From: Spirodela intermedia
Taxonomy: Eukaryota > Streptophyta > Magnoliopsida > Alismatales > Araceae
DNA: 64,000 nt
Direction: 5' to 3'
Assembly (NCBI GenBank): GCA_902729315.2
Contig: LR746266.1
Location: forward strand, 997,001-1,061,000
Position 1 is the stretch's first letter. Every line of letters starts with the position of its first letter. This document shows positions 34,131 to 46,035 of the stretch, one piece after another. The notes beneath the pieces are model-generated. The model was given only the letters and a program-made list of their open reading frames with translations, was not told the origin of the DNA and made no database searches. The translations under genes and the position numbers were made by a program.

Positions 34131-34429
34131 GCGGAAACCCAACCGTCGCTGGAAGGATTGGCCTTCTTTGGCGGGCGGCACCGAGAAGTGGAGCAGAGGA
34201 TGGAGGCGATCTGGTCGACGATACCAAGGAGGGTTGAGCCCTCCTGGTTTAGGCAGTGTTGGAAATGGCATGATGGCGGTAGATCATCGGGAAACTCTAG
34301 TGGGGGCTTGTGAGGAGCTTTGACTGGATCTAGCTCGTCGGCACGGCAACAAGGTCTCTCTCGACATCGGCGGCAGGTAGGTGTTCGTCGACGAACGGCC
34401 AGTGATTGGGCAGAGCAACGAATGGCGAC

Positions 34430-36060
34430 TAACGTGACTCAGTCATTGTATATTAAATCACGCAAATCTAAAATTTATAAAACTAAAAAATACAATTTTT
34501 CAGATATTTAGAAGTATTTCTGAACAAATATATCAATTATAATTCAATAAAACTTCTAAAAAATGGCAATAATTTTCCATATCGATCAGAGGGATGTAAT
34601 ATAATATCTGGTAATTATTCAGAATTTTTCTCAATGAATACGATTTTCTATGAATTTTATACTAAGAAATAAAAAGAAAATATATTTAAAATTCACAAAA
34701 AAGGGAAATAAGGGTGCAGACGTCAGCACCCAGCGAACGTGAATTGAGCAGAAATAGAGTTCCACCCAACAATTTTTACGTAAGCGATTACAGATGATTT
34801 AATCAATCAAATTAAGATCTGTAAAAGTCGGAAGAATCGTAATTGAACGAAGTATATCTTGGTAAATTAAAATCACAAAAATTATCACTAAATGAAGTGT
34901 AAAGTAAGTTGAAAGTAGGAAAATAGAGTTCCGACATCGTGACGGTAATGCATTGGCGATGTATCGGAATCCTGAGCGTTTGGGAGGATCGTCATGCAGT
35001 GTCCATGGCCTTGAAGGCTCTCCTTGGACAAAGACGACGTGGGCAATCTCTAGATCTTGTCGTGAAGTCTAGAGATTAATGAAATGGGTCATCGAGTCGT
35101 TTCTAACGGCTGTCACCTGGTGGAGTGGAAAAATGACGACTTTGCAGCTCTCCGGCGGTTGTCACCCGATAGAGAAGAGCTGGATGGAGGTGGGGCGTGT
35201 GTTAGGGAGCTTCATCCTCAGCTCCGCACAACAAGAGGAGGCTCTTCATCACATCCAATACGCTCTCAGGAGGTGGCGACTCGTCTCCCAGCAGATCGTC
35301 CTCTTTCCGACGACGGCTTGTTTGTTGATCAATCGGAGATGATTTACTTGATAGATTCGCGATCCTTTTATCGCAAATCGTTCAACAATTTTAGTAGCAA
35401 TGCTTTGTGAATCGCATTGACGAGATTTTCGCCGATGATCCAGCGATTCTCATTACTTAATCCTTCACTGGCGATCTATAAGAAAGTCACAATAATCAGA
35501 TAAAAATATATGACTTTTGACTCTAGAAGGACTCGAACCCCCGCCGGTTGCCTGCCTCTTCTAAGGAAGGTGTGACACGGGTTTAGTCCCACATCAATTG
35601 TGCGCCGATTTTTCGGGCGAATATATACTAATGTTAGATTTCTAAGCAAAGTCCCTTCTCTCGTGTGTACAACCACTTTTTGTCCCCTAGCTAGTTGGCC
35701 ACCGGTGACGTGGAAGGGGAGTGGCGCACACGTGCCCCTATCGGTCCAAGTCACTTGAGCCCCTACTCGCGACTACTACCCGACTGAGCTTCCGACCCAC
35801 TTGCGGGCCCGGCTGGCCAGCGGGTCTCCCTCATTTTGTCTTATTTTTATTTTTTATTTCTTTTTCTTTATTTATCTCAAAAGCAAGACTGTAAAAATCA
35901 TATAAATTCATGTATAATCACATAATTACCTAAAAATTTACATTAATCAATTAAAAACCACTTTTCACACTTTAACACAAATATAAGTCTATTTATTATG
36001 AGTTAAGGCTAAAACTATATTATTTACTAATTATTAACTCATGATAATGAAGACTTATCA
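34430..36060 (+). mobile_element. 1.6-kb solo-LTR-like element, copy 3 (inside the upper gypsy LTR)
   Basis: Same site and orientation within the LTR as copy 1. The left flank is gcgac (34425-34429); the right flank atgac (36061-36065) is the same duplication with changes. The first bases are TAACGTGACT, so the terminal TG has mutated. Confidence 0.87.
35586..35627 (+). promoter_or_regulatory. snRNA-type USE plus TATA, copy 3
   Basis: GTCCCACATCA at 35586-35596, then 25 bases, then TATATA from 35622. Confidence 0.6.
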
Positions 36061-36741
36061 ATGACTTCGGCGAGTTTATGGTGGAGTTCTGAAGGAAGAG
36101 GTGGTAGTCGAACTAGGAGTCGAGAGACTCTGGCGGAGTGCTCGTCGATGGCTCATAGGGAGGCGAAGCGAGCCCCTTTCATCACGACGGCGTGACAGGG
36201 TTCCAGCTGAGGCAGTAGTGGCTGTAGAGGCAATCGCGACCGTTTCATCCGGTGACGGTGACGATCTCACGGGAGGCAATGAAGATGTCCGGCGGCAGCA
36301 GTGGTCTTAGGCAGTGGCAGGACTTCTCCGACAGTAGCGTCATGATGAACGAAGTCCTCAGGTATCGACGACCTTCCTCTCCCTCATTACCTCCCTATCC
36401 TAGGTTATGAAGAAGGTATCTCACAAATGATAATTTCTCACAAAATTCGTTGCTTATATGGGGCCCACAAGTGGGCTAAGGGGAGGTGGGCCCACTTGAG
36501 GCCCTCAAGCCCATAAGCCACAAAAAGGCTACAAAAGAGGCTTATTGGGCCTTTAAAAGAGAGACCCAATAAGCTCCCCTAAAAAGAGAAAGAGGAGGGC
36601 CCTCGTACGGTGCTTAAGTGGGCCTCAATTGAAGACCTAAATAAGCCTCAAAAGAAGCCCAAAAGAAAAGAAGTATAGGTCCCCCCCCCTTAGGGTTTTA
36701 ATTGAGCCTCAAAAGAGAGACCCAATAAAACCCTAAAGAAA

Positions 36742-37525
36742 GATATATCTCTTCCACTTCTTGACTTATAGAAATACATCTGAACATCCATGTATGAAAA
36801 ATATGATGTAATACAATCTTCAGAACTACAATTCATAAAACTTTATTCCCTTTGTTTTCCTTTCTCTGCTTCCAGTTCGAAGGCGGACACGGGGAAGCTG
36901 TCTGCCAGGCCAGTTCCAGTCTTGAATGTGATCTTCCCGGAGGAGGGATCGTCGATGTACACCTCCACCACCGACAGCCACAGCAGCATCTCCCTCGTCT
37001 TCACCCCAGTTATCTTCTTCATCTTCCGGGGCTCCACCGCCGCCGTCACCTCCGTCGCATACGACACGAGCTGCGTGATGGCCTTGAAGTTGTGCTCCCG
37101 TTTCTTCTTCTGAACCAGCCACAGGAACCCGGCCTTCTCGTTGTAGCCGAGTTCCTCGAGGTCGTCGAGGGGAAGCAGCCCCAGTGGGAGGCCCAGCTCC
37201 TTCAGGAGATCGGCCATCCTCTTCTTGCAGACGGCGTCGCCGCGGTAGACCTCCGCATTCTCGCGGTAGCTGTCGACGGCCAGGGATCCCATTCTAGTGA
37301 ACTAAGAGAAGCTTTCGGCGAAAAGAGAGAGGAAGAAGAGGAGTATGCAGCCTGTGGATTAAGAGAACTAGAGAGCCAGGAAAGGGAGGGGCTACGGTTC
37401 GATTGGTGTTGTGAAAGAGGAAGCCGGAAGTCATTTCTATAGTGAGGCCATGTGCAGGACGGAGGCCGGTGAAAAATTGCTTGCACACAGAGCGGGAAGA
37501 AGTCGCGAAGTTGAGGCGGTCAGCA
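36742..37525 (-). repeat. High-identity core of the DUF538 duplication, copy 1
   Basis: Matches 50171-50954 at a constant offset of 13429 with no indels and about 11 substitutions by eye. It includes the 3' flank, coding region and 5' leader. Beyond 37525 similarity falls sharply. Confidence 0.9.
36843..37292 (-). CDS. DUF538 family protein, copy 1
   Basis: 149-residue single-exon protein of the plant DUF538 family (SVB-type; some members affect trichome growth or stress responses, biochemical role unsettled). The N-terminus reads MGSLAVDSYRENAEVYRGDA, followed by the family stretch LLKELGLPLGLLPLDDLEEL and, near residue 100, REMLLWLSVVEVYIDD, then a GLADSFPVSAFE ending. No signal peptide is evident, unlike some family members. 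Length and motifs look complete and the frame is intact. The start is the first ATG after a GA-rich leader. Its 3' flank is cut about 100 bases past the stop codon by the gypsy LTR, so its polyadenylation region may have changed. The second copy at 50272-50721 differs at four to five residues. Confidence 0.9.
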   Translation of the reverse strand: MGSLAVDSYRENAEVYRGDAVCKKRMADLLKELGLPLGLLPLDDLEELGYNEKAGFLWLVQKKKREHNFKAITQLVSYATEVTAAVEPRKMKKITGVKTREMLLWLSVVEVYIDDPSSGKITFKTGTGLADSFPVSAFELEAEKGKQRE

Positions 37526-38030
37526 AAGGCTAGACTATTTAGGCAATCGAGGGGCTTATTTCCTCTCGGTCTACCTCCTTGGGTTTCAACTATTTGCCTG
37601 ATTCTTGACCTGGTCGCACAATTATTTTGACCTGCCATGATAGTGACAGGTTTCTCCCAGAACAGAAACGGTCGTCTGAGACGGTAACCCCCAACTGAGA
37701 TCACCGGTATATCCGGGCGCCCCAGATAGCATCCGAGAGAAGGTCAAAGTCGACGCCGGCGATCTCTGGGCAGGCAGAGGACCTCTCGTTCTACCTCCTA
37801 GGATGTTTATATGGACGTAGAGACCTTGGCAGCCTCACTCAAGTAATATAGGTACGGCGAAATTAGATGGCGAGACATACACCATAACCTCTCACACAAA
37901 CAGCTTCCAACGGATGGGTGTTGGAACCAAGTCGACCTGGCAGTAGGCCTCCAACAGCTTCAGCAGTCAGCCTCCATTCAAAGGGTAAGTTTTGATTAGA
38001 ATCGGATCAATGCGATGCACCCAGTCGGGT
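37526..38030 (-). repeat. Diverged upstream part of the DUF538 duplication, copy 1
   Basis: Order of similar blocks matches 50955-51510 (gcagaggacctctcg, gacctggcagtaggcctccaac, aagttttgatt-gaa), but with many substitutions and indels. It probably includes the gene's promoter region; no firm TATA box was chosen. Confidence 0.7.
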
Positions 38031-38919
38031 TAGAATAGAAGGCAAGCTCGGCTTTGCCCAAGTGCGAGGTGCCGAGTCAAGTAGAATACTTAGTAGACTA
38101 AGTTACTAGTGTAATTTAGCCCAGACTACTTGGTTGCAGGCAAACGAATAAGCCCTCACAGATTTCTCAGGCACCACCAGGTGACTTAAAGGTGTTTATA
38201 ATGCACAGGTTTATTCAATATCACCCCATTTCTGGGACAGCAGAATTATTCAGAGGATGGCCTGCATGACACTTCGCGTAACTTTAGACACATCTTCTAA
38301 CCATAATTTTTTACCAAAAGTAACAAAAAGTTACTAAACTACTCACCAGCGAACTACAAAAGGAGCATCCATTGCATAGTTTTAGTAATCTTTCATCTGG
38401 TAACTTTTATAGTCACATTTGACTGTAAACTCTTAAACTTCTCAAACACATTAATTTTCGCAACGGATGTTCATCATTTTAAGACATTAAAATTTGTGTT
38501 TAAAATTTAGTACATGAAAGCTGACAATTTAGGGAAAAAACAGTTTGAGACAAGCTAAAAACCAGACATTATTGAAAGGAGTCACTCATCATACACTATT
38601 TAGAAGGGGCATCTCTAGAGAAGAGAAGGTAAATGACATATAGTAAGAGCCACTATAATGGTAGTAAAATTAATATCTGACCTGATGTCAAGGTTACGAA
38701 GTCATCAAAGATTCATATCCCTATTTTTAAGGAATCCAAGTACTTCACTATATGACCAATTCTCAAGAGGAATATTGAGATTTGATTCAATAGCAACATC
38801 TTTGAGTACATAATGTTCAAGTTTGACTTTGATCCTTACCAGTCTATGGTTACATCATCTCTAATGGTTTTATTTGGATTCAATGAACTCATAATGTTCC
38901 ATTTAAGCAGAACTATCAT
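38031..38919. other. Intergenic stretch without a recognised gene
   Basis: AT-rich sequence between the DUF538 copy 1 upstream region and copia-3. Nothing recognised. Confidence 0.35.
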
Positions 38920-41900
38920 CACCATTGTGGTAGCTGGTCATCAGAGAAGGTGCCACTAGTGCCAAAACATATGTTCACTTATGAGAGAGGAGATAGAACC
39001 GTAAAGGCAAAAAATTAGGATTAATTAAATCAAGAAACTGATTCAGATATTTATACCAAACCAATTCTAATGGGTTGGATCCAGTTAATTAATTTCACTT
39101 ATGCTGAAATCAGATCCAACACACTCATGAACAGAAAAATGCATTGTCCAATCCAGCTTAGATGTGAGCCTTTGAAATACTAGTTTACCTAATCCTTTGG
39201 TGAGAATATCTTCCAATTACTCATGAGTTAAGATATACAATGTATATCTAATGTTGTTATCGAATTTATGTTTAATGAAATGTCAATCAATCTTGATATA
39301 TTTGATTCAATCACATGGTACTAGGTCATAAACAATATTTACGATGATTTGTTGTTGTAATAAAACTTAGTTAAACACTATCATTTGATTCTAAAGTCAC
39401 TAAATATGTCTTTTACCTTTGATACTTCACATATTCCTTGAGTCATAACTTGAAAGTTTGACTCTGCACTCAATCTAGTTAGCACTTGCTGCCTCTCACT
39501 CCATATGGCAAGGTCTCTCCAAGGGATGTACAGTAGCCCAAGGTTGACTGTTAATAAAAAAATAGGCTTACATAATCAACATCAGTAGAAACCTCCACAT
39601 CTATATATGATTGTTCTTAAATAATACCCAAGAAATCAAATATAAAGGTAAACTTTTAAAGGTAAAGACAGAAAATTGTATTATATTAGGATTTTTTTGA
39701 AAGTATTATAAAGTTGTATTTACCTTTAAATGTAAACTTTTATTGAGTTATACATCAATTAACTATACGGGTATGTGATCTGAAAAATGTACATCAACTT
39801 CCCATAACATTGATACTTCAACTTATCCATATGATTACTTTTTTCTGTATTCCTTTATTTATGATTTAGATCTATTGGAGTTCTTATGAGTTTACGACCT
39901 GGATTTTTTGTATCTTCCAAAGAAGACTATAGTGCCCCCCAAAAGTGAGTGTTTACTAAATAGTATATGGTCTCTAGAACTCATTACATAATCTATCATC
40001 TGCATCACTTTTATATATCTAACAAACCAAGCTCTTGGTTACTATTTCAACTCATATACTATTTTCTTTAATTTACAAACTACATCACTCTTAGAGTGAT
40101 TTCATATCTCTAAGAAACATCCACACAAATTTATTCATCAAGTTCTCTATGTAAAAAGATATTTTTTACATCAAATATTTCTTATAATTAGCTGATCATT
40201 AAAGTAAAATTCTAACTCTACTATTGAGCCATCAGTGTTATATTTATTGGTATACACCCATTCACACTCTACTATTTCCTTTCCCTATGATAACTTGATT
40301 AGTTTCTAAATTTGATTCTTCTAAAATATTTCTATCTCTTCATTGAAAAAATGTTACAAGATAGTGTCTCAATTTTTTTTGATACAATGGAATGCAACAT
40401 TAAGTAAAGTAATAAATATTCTATATGATGGAGACAAATCTATAGAAGAAAATTTGAGAAATTGGATATTTTGGATTCCTAAAATATTTATTTTTTTTCT
40501 TAAGTATTCTTGATTTTTCTCTAATATAGAAGATTTAATTGCATTTTCTTAGATATTTTTGGTGGCATGGAAGGACTATCAAGTAGAGGTTCCACCAAGA
40601 TCAGATTTGGAGGTGTAAGTTCCACAATCATCCTTAGCTGTTTTTTTCCCCTCTTAAAGAAAAAAAATAGTGTTAATGAAGGATTCATGTTCACTAAAGG
40701 TTATATCAGTTGATACAAAAAGATAGTTTGATAGAGGATGATGAAACTTATATCCCTTATTAATGTTCGTGTATCCAATGAAACATATTTTTGTGCCATA
40801 GATCAACATTTCCTTTGACTTAATCTTTGATTTTGGACATATGTCATGCATCCAAAAGCCTTAAGAATTATATTAGTTTTCAATTGGACATATGGGTAAT
40901 GGAGATATAGTATCTAATGGTTTTCTCAAATTCCAATCTTCTAGTTGATAAGAAACTTCTAAGGTGTATGCTTGTTAAGATAGCTTCTCTTCAAAACAGT
41001 TTTGTTACATTATTTTTTGATAGAAGTGCTTTTGCTACTTTTATTATATAATTATTTTCTTTTCTATGATCCCATTTTTTTGTGAGGTAATTACACATGA
41101 GGATTCTCATGAATAATTTCCTCATTTTTAAAAAATAGTTATTGTGTGATTAAAATAATCACTAAATAAAATTCAAGTATTATCTAACCTAAATTTTAAA
41201 ATATTAAATTTATATTTATTTTAAATTATTTATAATAATTTTTAAAATAAATCTATGTAATTCATGAGTAATCATTTAAAGGTGAGAAATCATCTTAGTC
41301 CCAAGATATTGGGGGAAGATCAGAGTCCCCACACATCACTATAAATAAGTAAAAATAGAGTGGAACTTAGTCTACTAATCATATAAAATTAGGTTAGTGT
41401 ATGCTTAGTCAATTAACATGCATCATATTTGAAGTTTCTAATGATTATCTTAGAAAATAACTTTAGACGCATAATTTTACAACTCCTAAAGGATGATTGC
41501 TCAAGGAATGATGATACAAAAAAAATTATAAGTGGGACAAACTTGGCAGCTTTACATCTTGACATGATTCAGTGTTGTAGGTTTGCCTAAGATCTCAAGA
41601 TGATAAAGACCTCTATATTCTTCAGCATGTACAATCCTTGTGTTCACCAACTTATCATAACTATCATGAATATTGCTATCATTAGTCAGTATAAAATTTA
41701 TATCATTAATTATCTTTTTGATTAATATAAGACTAGTGGAAAGTTTAAAAACATATATGACTTTTAACTATACTTAGAGAGTTTATTTGTATATTTTCAA
41801 TACTTAAGTAAGGATTATAAGTTAAAAAATAATTTGAAATATTAGTCTTATAATCAGTGGCCCTAAAATGGAAAATGTAAGTAAGAAAAGAATTACATAT

Positions 41901-43470
41901 GACATGCACATAAAGGATCTAGGATTCTCACTGAAGTAGCTTAATACATTGAATGCTATAGCCTTCCACCACTCTAAGAGTGTTTGCCTCTAGTGTTACC
42001 TCTTACTCAGAAGTTGTCATGGTAGTTAGATGAACTTGATTCTTGTCAAACATCTCCCATGAAACTCTTAACACTGATCTAAAATATGTTATGGTAATTT
42101 ACAATAGATGTACCATAGGTTATCCTTATAGTTACCCTTCTTCAATTGACATTATTGTTGAGGTGAGCCTTGACTTTCTACATGGATAGTCATAAATATT
42201 AAATTGTCAACTCTTTGTGACTCCAACATGAGATTCATCTCTCTTCATTCCTTATGGTAGTTATTACCTCTTTTAGATCTCGTGTTCTTTCTCTTCCCAA
42301 AATTTGATCTCTGCCATTCTAATATCCCATATTAACATTATTAAGATATTTATAAATTTGGTCAATCTACATATATTGTCAAAAGAGAAAAGTGTCCTCA
42401 AGAGCTTTTGTTGTGATTGGTTCTATATCTATCAATTTCTTGCTACAAAACTTTAGATTCATTTGCACAGAATCTCACTGATTTATTATCTTATCTTATA
42501 GTCATTATATTTGTGCTGATTTGATATATTTGTGCTCCATTATGTTCTTTGAGAAAACTTTACTTGTTCTTTCTCAAATATTCTTAGCTAGAGAAAGAAA
42601 GAAATAATTTACATTAACATTAGAGTTCATTCTACTCTAAAGTCATGTATTTGATGATCATCTCTTCCTCTTTTGAAGCTTGGAATTGAGGGTCTACTAA
42701 TTTTTTTTGATCAAATAAATGATTTAATTTCTTTCTACCAGTCAAGAAAACTTCAATGAATTTACTCTACTAAAGAAATTTTCTTTCATTCAGATTCAAC
42801 TCATTGGAGATATTAGAAAGCTCTAAATATAATTTTGACTGGTCTATATTTTGAGCGGATGATGATTCCATCTCAATAACTTCCAGCATAAAAATAATTA
42901 TATCCTCCACTAGTAAATGCTGTGCTCTCACTTTCCATGAGGTTAATTGAGGCCAAATCAAAGGTTAAAGATTTTTTTAAAGAAAACAATTTAGAAATAT
43001 ATCTCCCCAAGGTGAATTATGCCTTTCTTCAACTCTCAAGCATTAGAAGAGAGGTGATACTGGTCTTAATAATCTTCAAGAGGAATCAATCACCATTAAC
43101 CATCTAGAAATCATCAAGAAAAAGGTTGGCAAAATAGATTTCAGATCTAAGACAAATCGGACCTCTATCTGAATCAATCAATAAGAGCAACAAAATCAAT
43201 CAATAAATCATCCTAGAGAGTCAATAGGAATGGATTAACAATCACTTGAACTGCTTTAATACCATGCTGACATCACTATAGTCATTAGAGAAGCTACATC
43301 TGACAACAAGAGAGTCCTGACTCATGAGAGAGGAATGAGAAAGGAAATAGTAGAAATTGAAGATTAATTAGACAATGAAGTAGATACATGTATTTATAAC
43401 ATATAGATCTCAATGGGTTATATCTGATTAATCAATTTCACTTATCCTAAATCAAGTTTGAAGTTGCCAT
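38920..43470 (-). mobile_element. Degraded Ty1/copia element (copia-3)
   Basis: Minus-strand element. Short, diverged LTRs of about 200 bases lie near 38920-39137 and 43265-43470, sharing atgagagagga and atgggtt-gat-c-gat/taatcaatttcactta. The primer site is degenerate (gctttaatacca on the plus strand, about 43253-43264). Integrase-end text at 40851-40654 includes KICFIGYTNINKGYKFHHP and a D-TFSEHESF match to copia. The RNase H end near 39110-39230 reads DILTKGLGKLVF. There are many stops and it is inactive. Edges are approximate. Confidence 0.75.
40654..40851 (-). pseudogene. copia-3 integrase C-terminal fragment
   Basis: Sixty-five residues with FIGYTNINKGYKFHHP and TDITFSEHESF, the region just after the copia integrase core (usual form FIGYS...KGYKCYHP and DVTFFE). 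Confidence 0.82.
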
Positions 43471-43879
43471 AAACAGAAACAATACAAACATAAAAATAAA
43501 CTAAGATCTATTCACAAATAGAGAATAATTATGGTATGATTATAATATCTTGTTCCCTAACAACTAGTTTCTACATTTGAAGATTTCATTCGTCTCTACA
43601 TGTGCAAAGATGACATTATACAGCCACTTTAATTGACTTTTACTTTCCTTTGTGTATTAACTTTATCCTATCACAACCACAAACAACCTTTTCCAAAACC
43701 AATTGTCATGTCCCAAGTAGAGCAGAAGTGCTACTGATCCTTGGATCCTTTCAACCAAGGTTGCTGATGAATTATGCAATGGTTGATGATGAACGAATGT
43801 ACTCAGGTTTATGGCAGCTACCAATTGTACAAATGCTAGACCTGGTGAAGTTGTTTACAGAGGTCAACCAGCCACCAAA
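43471..43879. other. Short intergenic stretch
   Basis: An 87-residue plus-strand frame at 43650-43913 has no family signature. Nothing else recognised. Confidence 0.35.
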
Positions 43880-44210
43880 AAATTTACAGCTAGGGTCCCA
43901 CATGGCGAAATAAACCCCAATCTCTCAGCTTGAACCAAAAAGCATATGACTGTGAACTTAGAAGTATTAGAACATTACAATCCACATATTACTAAGAAAT
44001 GTATCATTTTGGGTTTCATAATCATCCCTAAAGTAGAAAAGTGACTGTGATTTATAAAAGATGACAAATATTGTATGACTATGTGACATAGTCTATAGTT
44101 CATAAAGAGGAAAGTTGAATTGGAGAGCAAACAATGATGTCCCCATTTCATAATATTCAATTGTGGACTGCAACTAGATGCACTAAATCTAAACCGTTGA
44201 ATCTAATCTA
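43880..44210 (+). repeat. Dispersed repeat (partner at 21830-22149)
   Basis: Same-orientation partner of 21830-22149. This copy continues beyond the point where the other is cut by the gypsy LTR. Confidence 0.65.
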
Positions 44211-45528
44211 TGTAAATGTCTAGATAGAGTGGCAAAATTGAGCTCATGAGCATCAAATCTGTTAGTTTTATATAGGCTCGAGAAGGTTCAACCCAATCTA
44301 TCTCTAGTTCACTTAATCAAATTAGATGAAAATATGAAAAACTCCAATCACTATCTAAGTGAATAAATCAATTCCATAAAATAGACCAAATGGTACAAGT
44401 ATATTTCAATGAAGAATGGCTTTCATATAGCTCTACTTCTTGCCTATGTTCACTCAAACTTGGTGTTTGATTACTTCTCTATTGTTCTACTCTAGGAGTC
44501 GAATACAAGACCTGTTACCACTTAAATTTAATAGGACAAAAAACCTTATTTTGATGCCCTACGCATGCAATCTCTATCATTGAATCCACTAGGAAGACAC
44601 TTTATTGAGAAAAACTTTGTTGATAAAATTTTACAACTGATATTTTTTAGTTGGAAAATATTCAACATAAGTAGTAGCTAATTAGCATCTAAAGTCAGCA
44701 CAGCTCCCTACAATGATCATGTATCAACAAGTAAAGATGTTCATTTGGCTTTTCTCATCTAAAACACAATATGTTCAATCTTTCTTCAACATGAAATTTC
44801 TTTTGGATAAGGTAGAAGATTAAATAGTTAAAGTTGTATTTATTATAATCAGGTGAATTAGTTTCAACTATTACCAATGTAATACAATGGTCCCTAGACA
44901 AATCTTTTGGATAAGGTAGTAACCCTTTTTCGGGAGAGCTCCATTCAAACCTCATCTCCCCTTTTCCTTTATCCTAGAAACTGATTTTAGGTATGAAACA
45001 AGTCATGCCATTTTGTAAATTGGGCTAGGTAATATAGAAAAAGAGAAATGAAAAAACATATGAGAAAATTCCTCTCTCTCTGACATATGAAATCAAGATT
45101 TCATTTCTTCTTACTCCTGGTAGTGGCTGTGGTTAGAGCTTCAATAAATCTATTGATTGATGTATTTCGTTTCTCATTAATAGTGAACATTCTCCTTCTT
45201 ACACTATCCATAATATATGTTATCATCTTTGAGTCACTTTAAATTTGTAGTGTCATTCCTCAAGTCATTTTTCCTTCTCATACTCTTTTCTTCTACTATG
45301 ATACCCAACCTGATTGTGGTCCCCATCAACTCCTAACAACCCCTAACAAGTCTGATCTTTCTCATTGAGAAATTACTAGCTAAAAGGATTTCAAGATGAA
45401 GTTATTTAAAATTAGTAAAGTGGTTCCCTAACACAATTGATCGACACTTTATTTTGCAGTATTTATTATCACCAACTATTATCACCAACATATTACATCT
45501 ATGCTTTGAACTCTCTCTCTCTCTCTCT
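44211..45528. other. AT-rich intergenic region
   Basis: No gene or clear element recognised. It ends in a (CT)n run at about 45511-45528 beside the copia-4 LTR. Confidence 0.35.
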
Positions 45529-46035
45529 TGTTGAGAAATCTGATCAGATTTATGGCTCAATAGGCCTGAGAATGGCCTGATATAGGAGTGGAAATAAGGG
45601 AGCATGAGGACAGAATGTCCACTAGATAATAAATGATAGAGAAAAGTTTAATACAATGTAATAAGGTAATACAAGTTTAGTGTGATCTAAAGAGGACAAG
45701 AACACCACACCATCACTAAAAAAAAGAGTAATATCCAAAGTCAAGTGAGGAACAATGTACAGAAGTATATAGAGTTAATGAAGTATGGATACCAGCCACC
45801 AGATGAGAGAAGGGGAAGCTAAAATCATGTTTCCAACTACTGGAGGGGAAGGCTTTCCCATACTCTTAATTTGTCTCTCTCTTTCTCTCTCCCCATGCCC
45901 TCCTTTAATATCCAAATTACAAAGGGAGCAGGGCTAGTTTCATACCAGAAATGAGTCCTAAATAATGGCTTAAAGGTGGGATAAGGTCCAGACAGACCTC
46001 TCCTAAAAGTAAGGGTTGACCAAGTCACCCTTACA
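45529..46035 (-). repeat. copia-4 3' LTR
   Basis: Pairs with the LTR at about 49558-50069 through blocks such as agaatgtccacta, ataataaatgatagaga and ggataccagccaccagatga. Its outer edge runs into a CT microsatellite and may have lost about ten bases. Confidence 0.85.

Larger units (their letters stand above)
22150..36741 (-). mobile_element. Ty3/gypsy chromovirus-like LTR retrotransposon
   Basis: Minus-strand element of about 14.6 kb. LTRs are at 22150 to about 25690 and at 33198-36741. A Met-tRNA primer site (ggctctgatacca on the plus strand, 33182-33194) lies three bases inside the higher-coordinate LTR. Internal domains read gag with zinc knuckle, protease DSGA, reverse transcriptase, RNase H, integrase and a probable chromodomain on the minus strand. 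This order (integrase after RNase H) is that of Ty3/gypsy. Frames are broken and active-site residues are lost. The right LTR stops about 50-60 bases short of the likely full end (the lower LTR may continue to about 25749) and is joined directly to the 3' flank of a DUF538 gene. A 1.5-kb solo-LTR-like element interrupts pol at 28177-29703. Confidence 0.9.
33198..36741 (-). repeat. Gypsy 5' LTR (higher-coordinate copy), end truncated
   Basis: Pairs with 22150-25690. It contains the nested 1.6-kb element at 34430-36060, a 30-base array of about six units at 33935-34130 and a 21-base triplicate at 33864-33928 not seen in the other LTR. It ends abruptly at 36741 against the DUF538 flank. Confidence 0.88.

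Noticed and set aside
33498-34271. 257-residue minus-strand frame
   Set aside because: It lies wholly in the gypsy LTR and includes the 30-bp and 21-bp arrays; no protein family fits.
35529-35539. Minus-strand pol III B-box-like ggttcgagtcc (also near 60282-60292), a possible tRNA or SINE
   Set aside because: No A box, no cloverleaf and no CCA-adjacent acceptor stem could be built; mutated in copies 1 and 2. It may be chance or a remnant within the LTR.
36852-37442. 196-residue plus-strand frame, repeated at 50281-50871
   Set aside because: Antisense shadow of the DUF538 genes; His/Leu/Gln-rich text typical of a reversed GC-rich exon.
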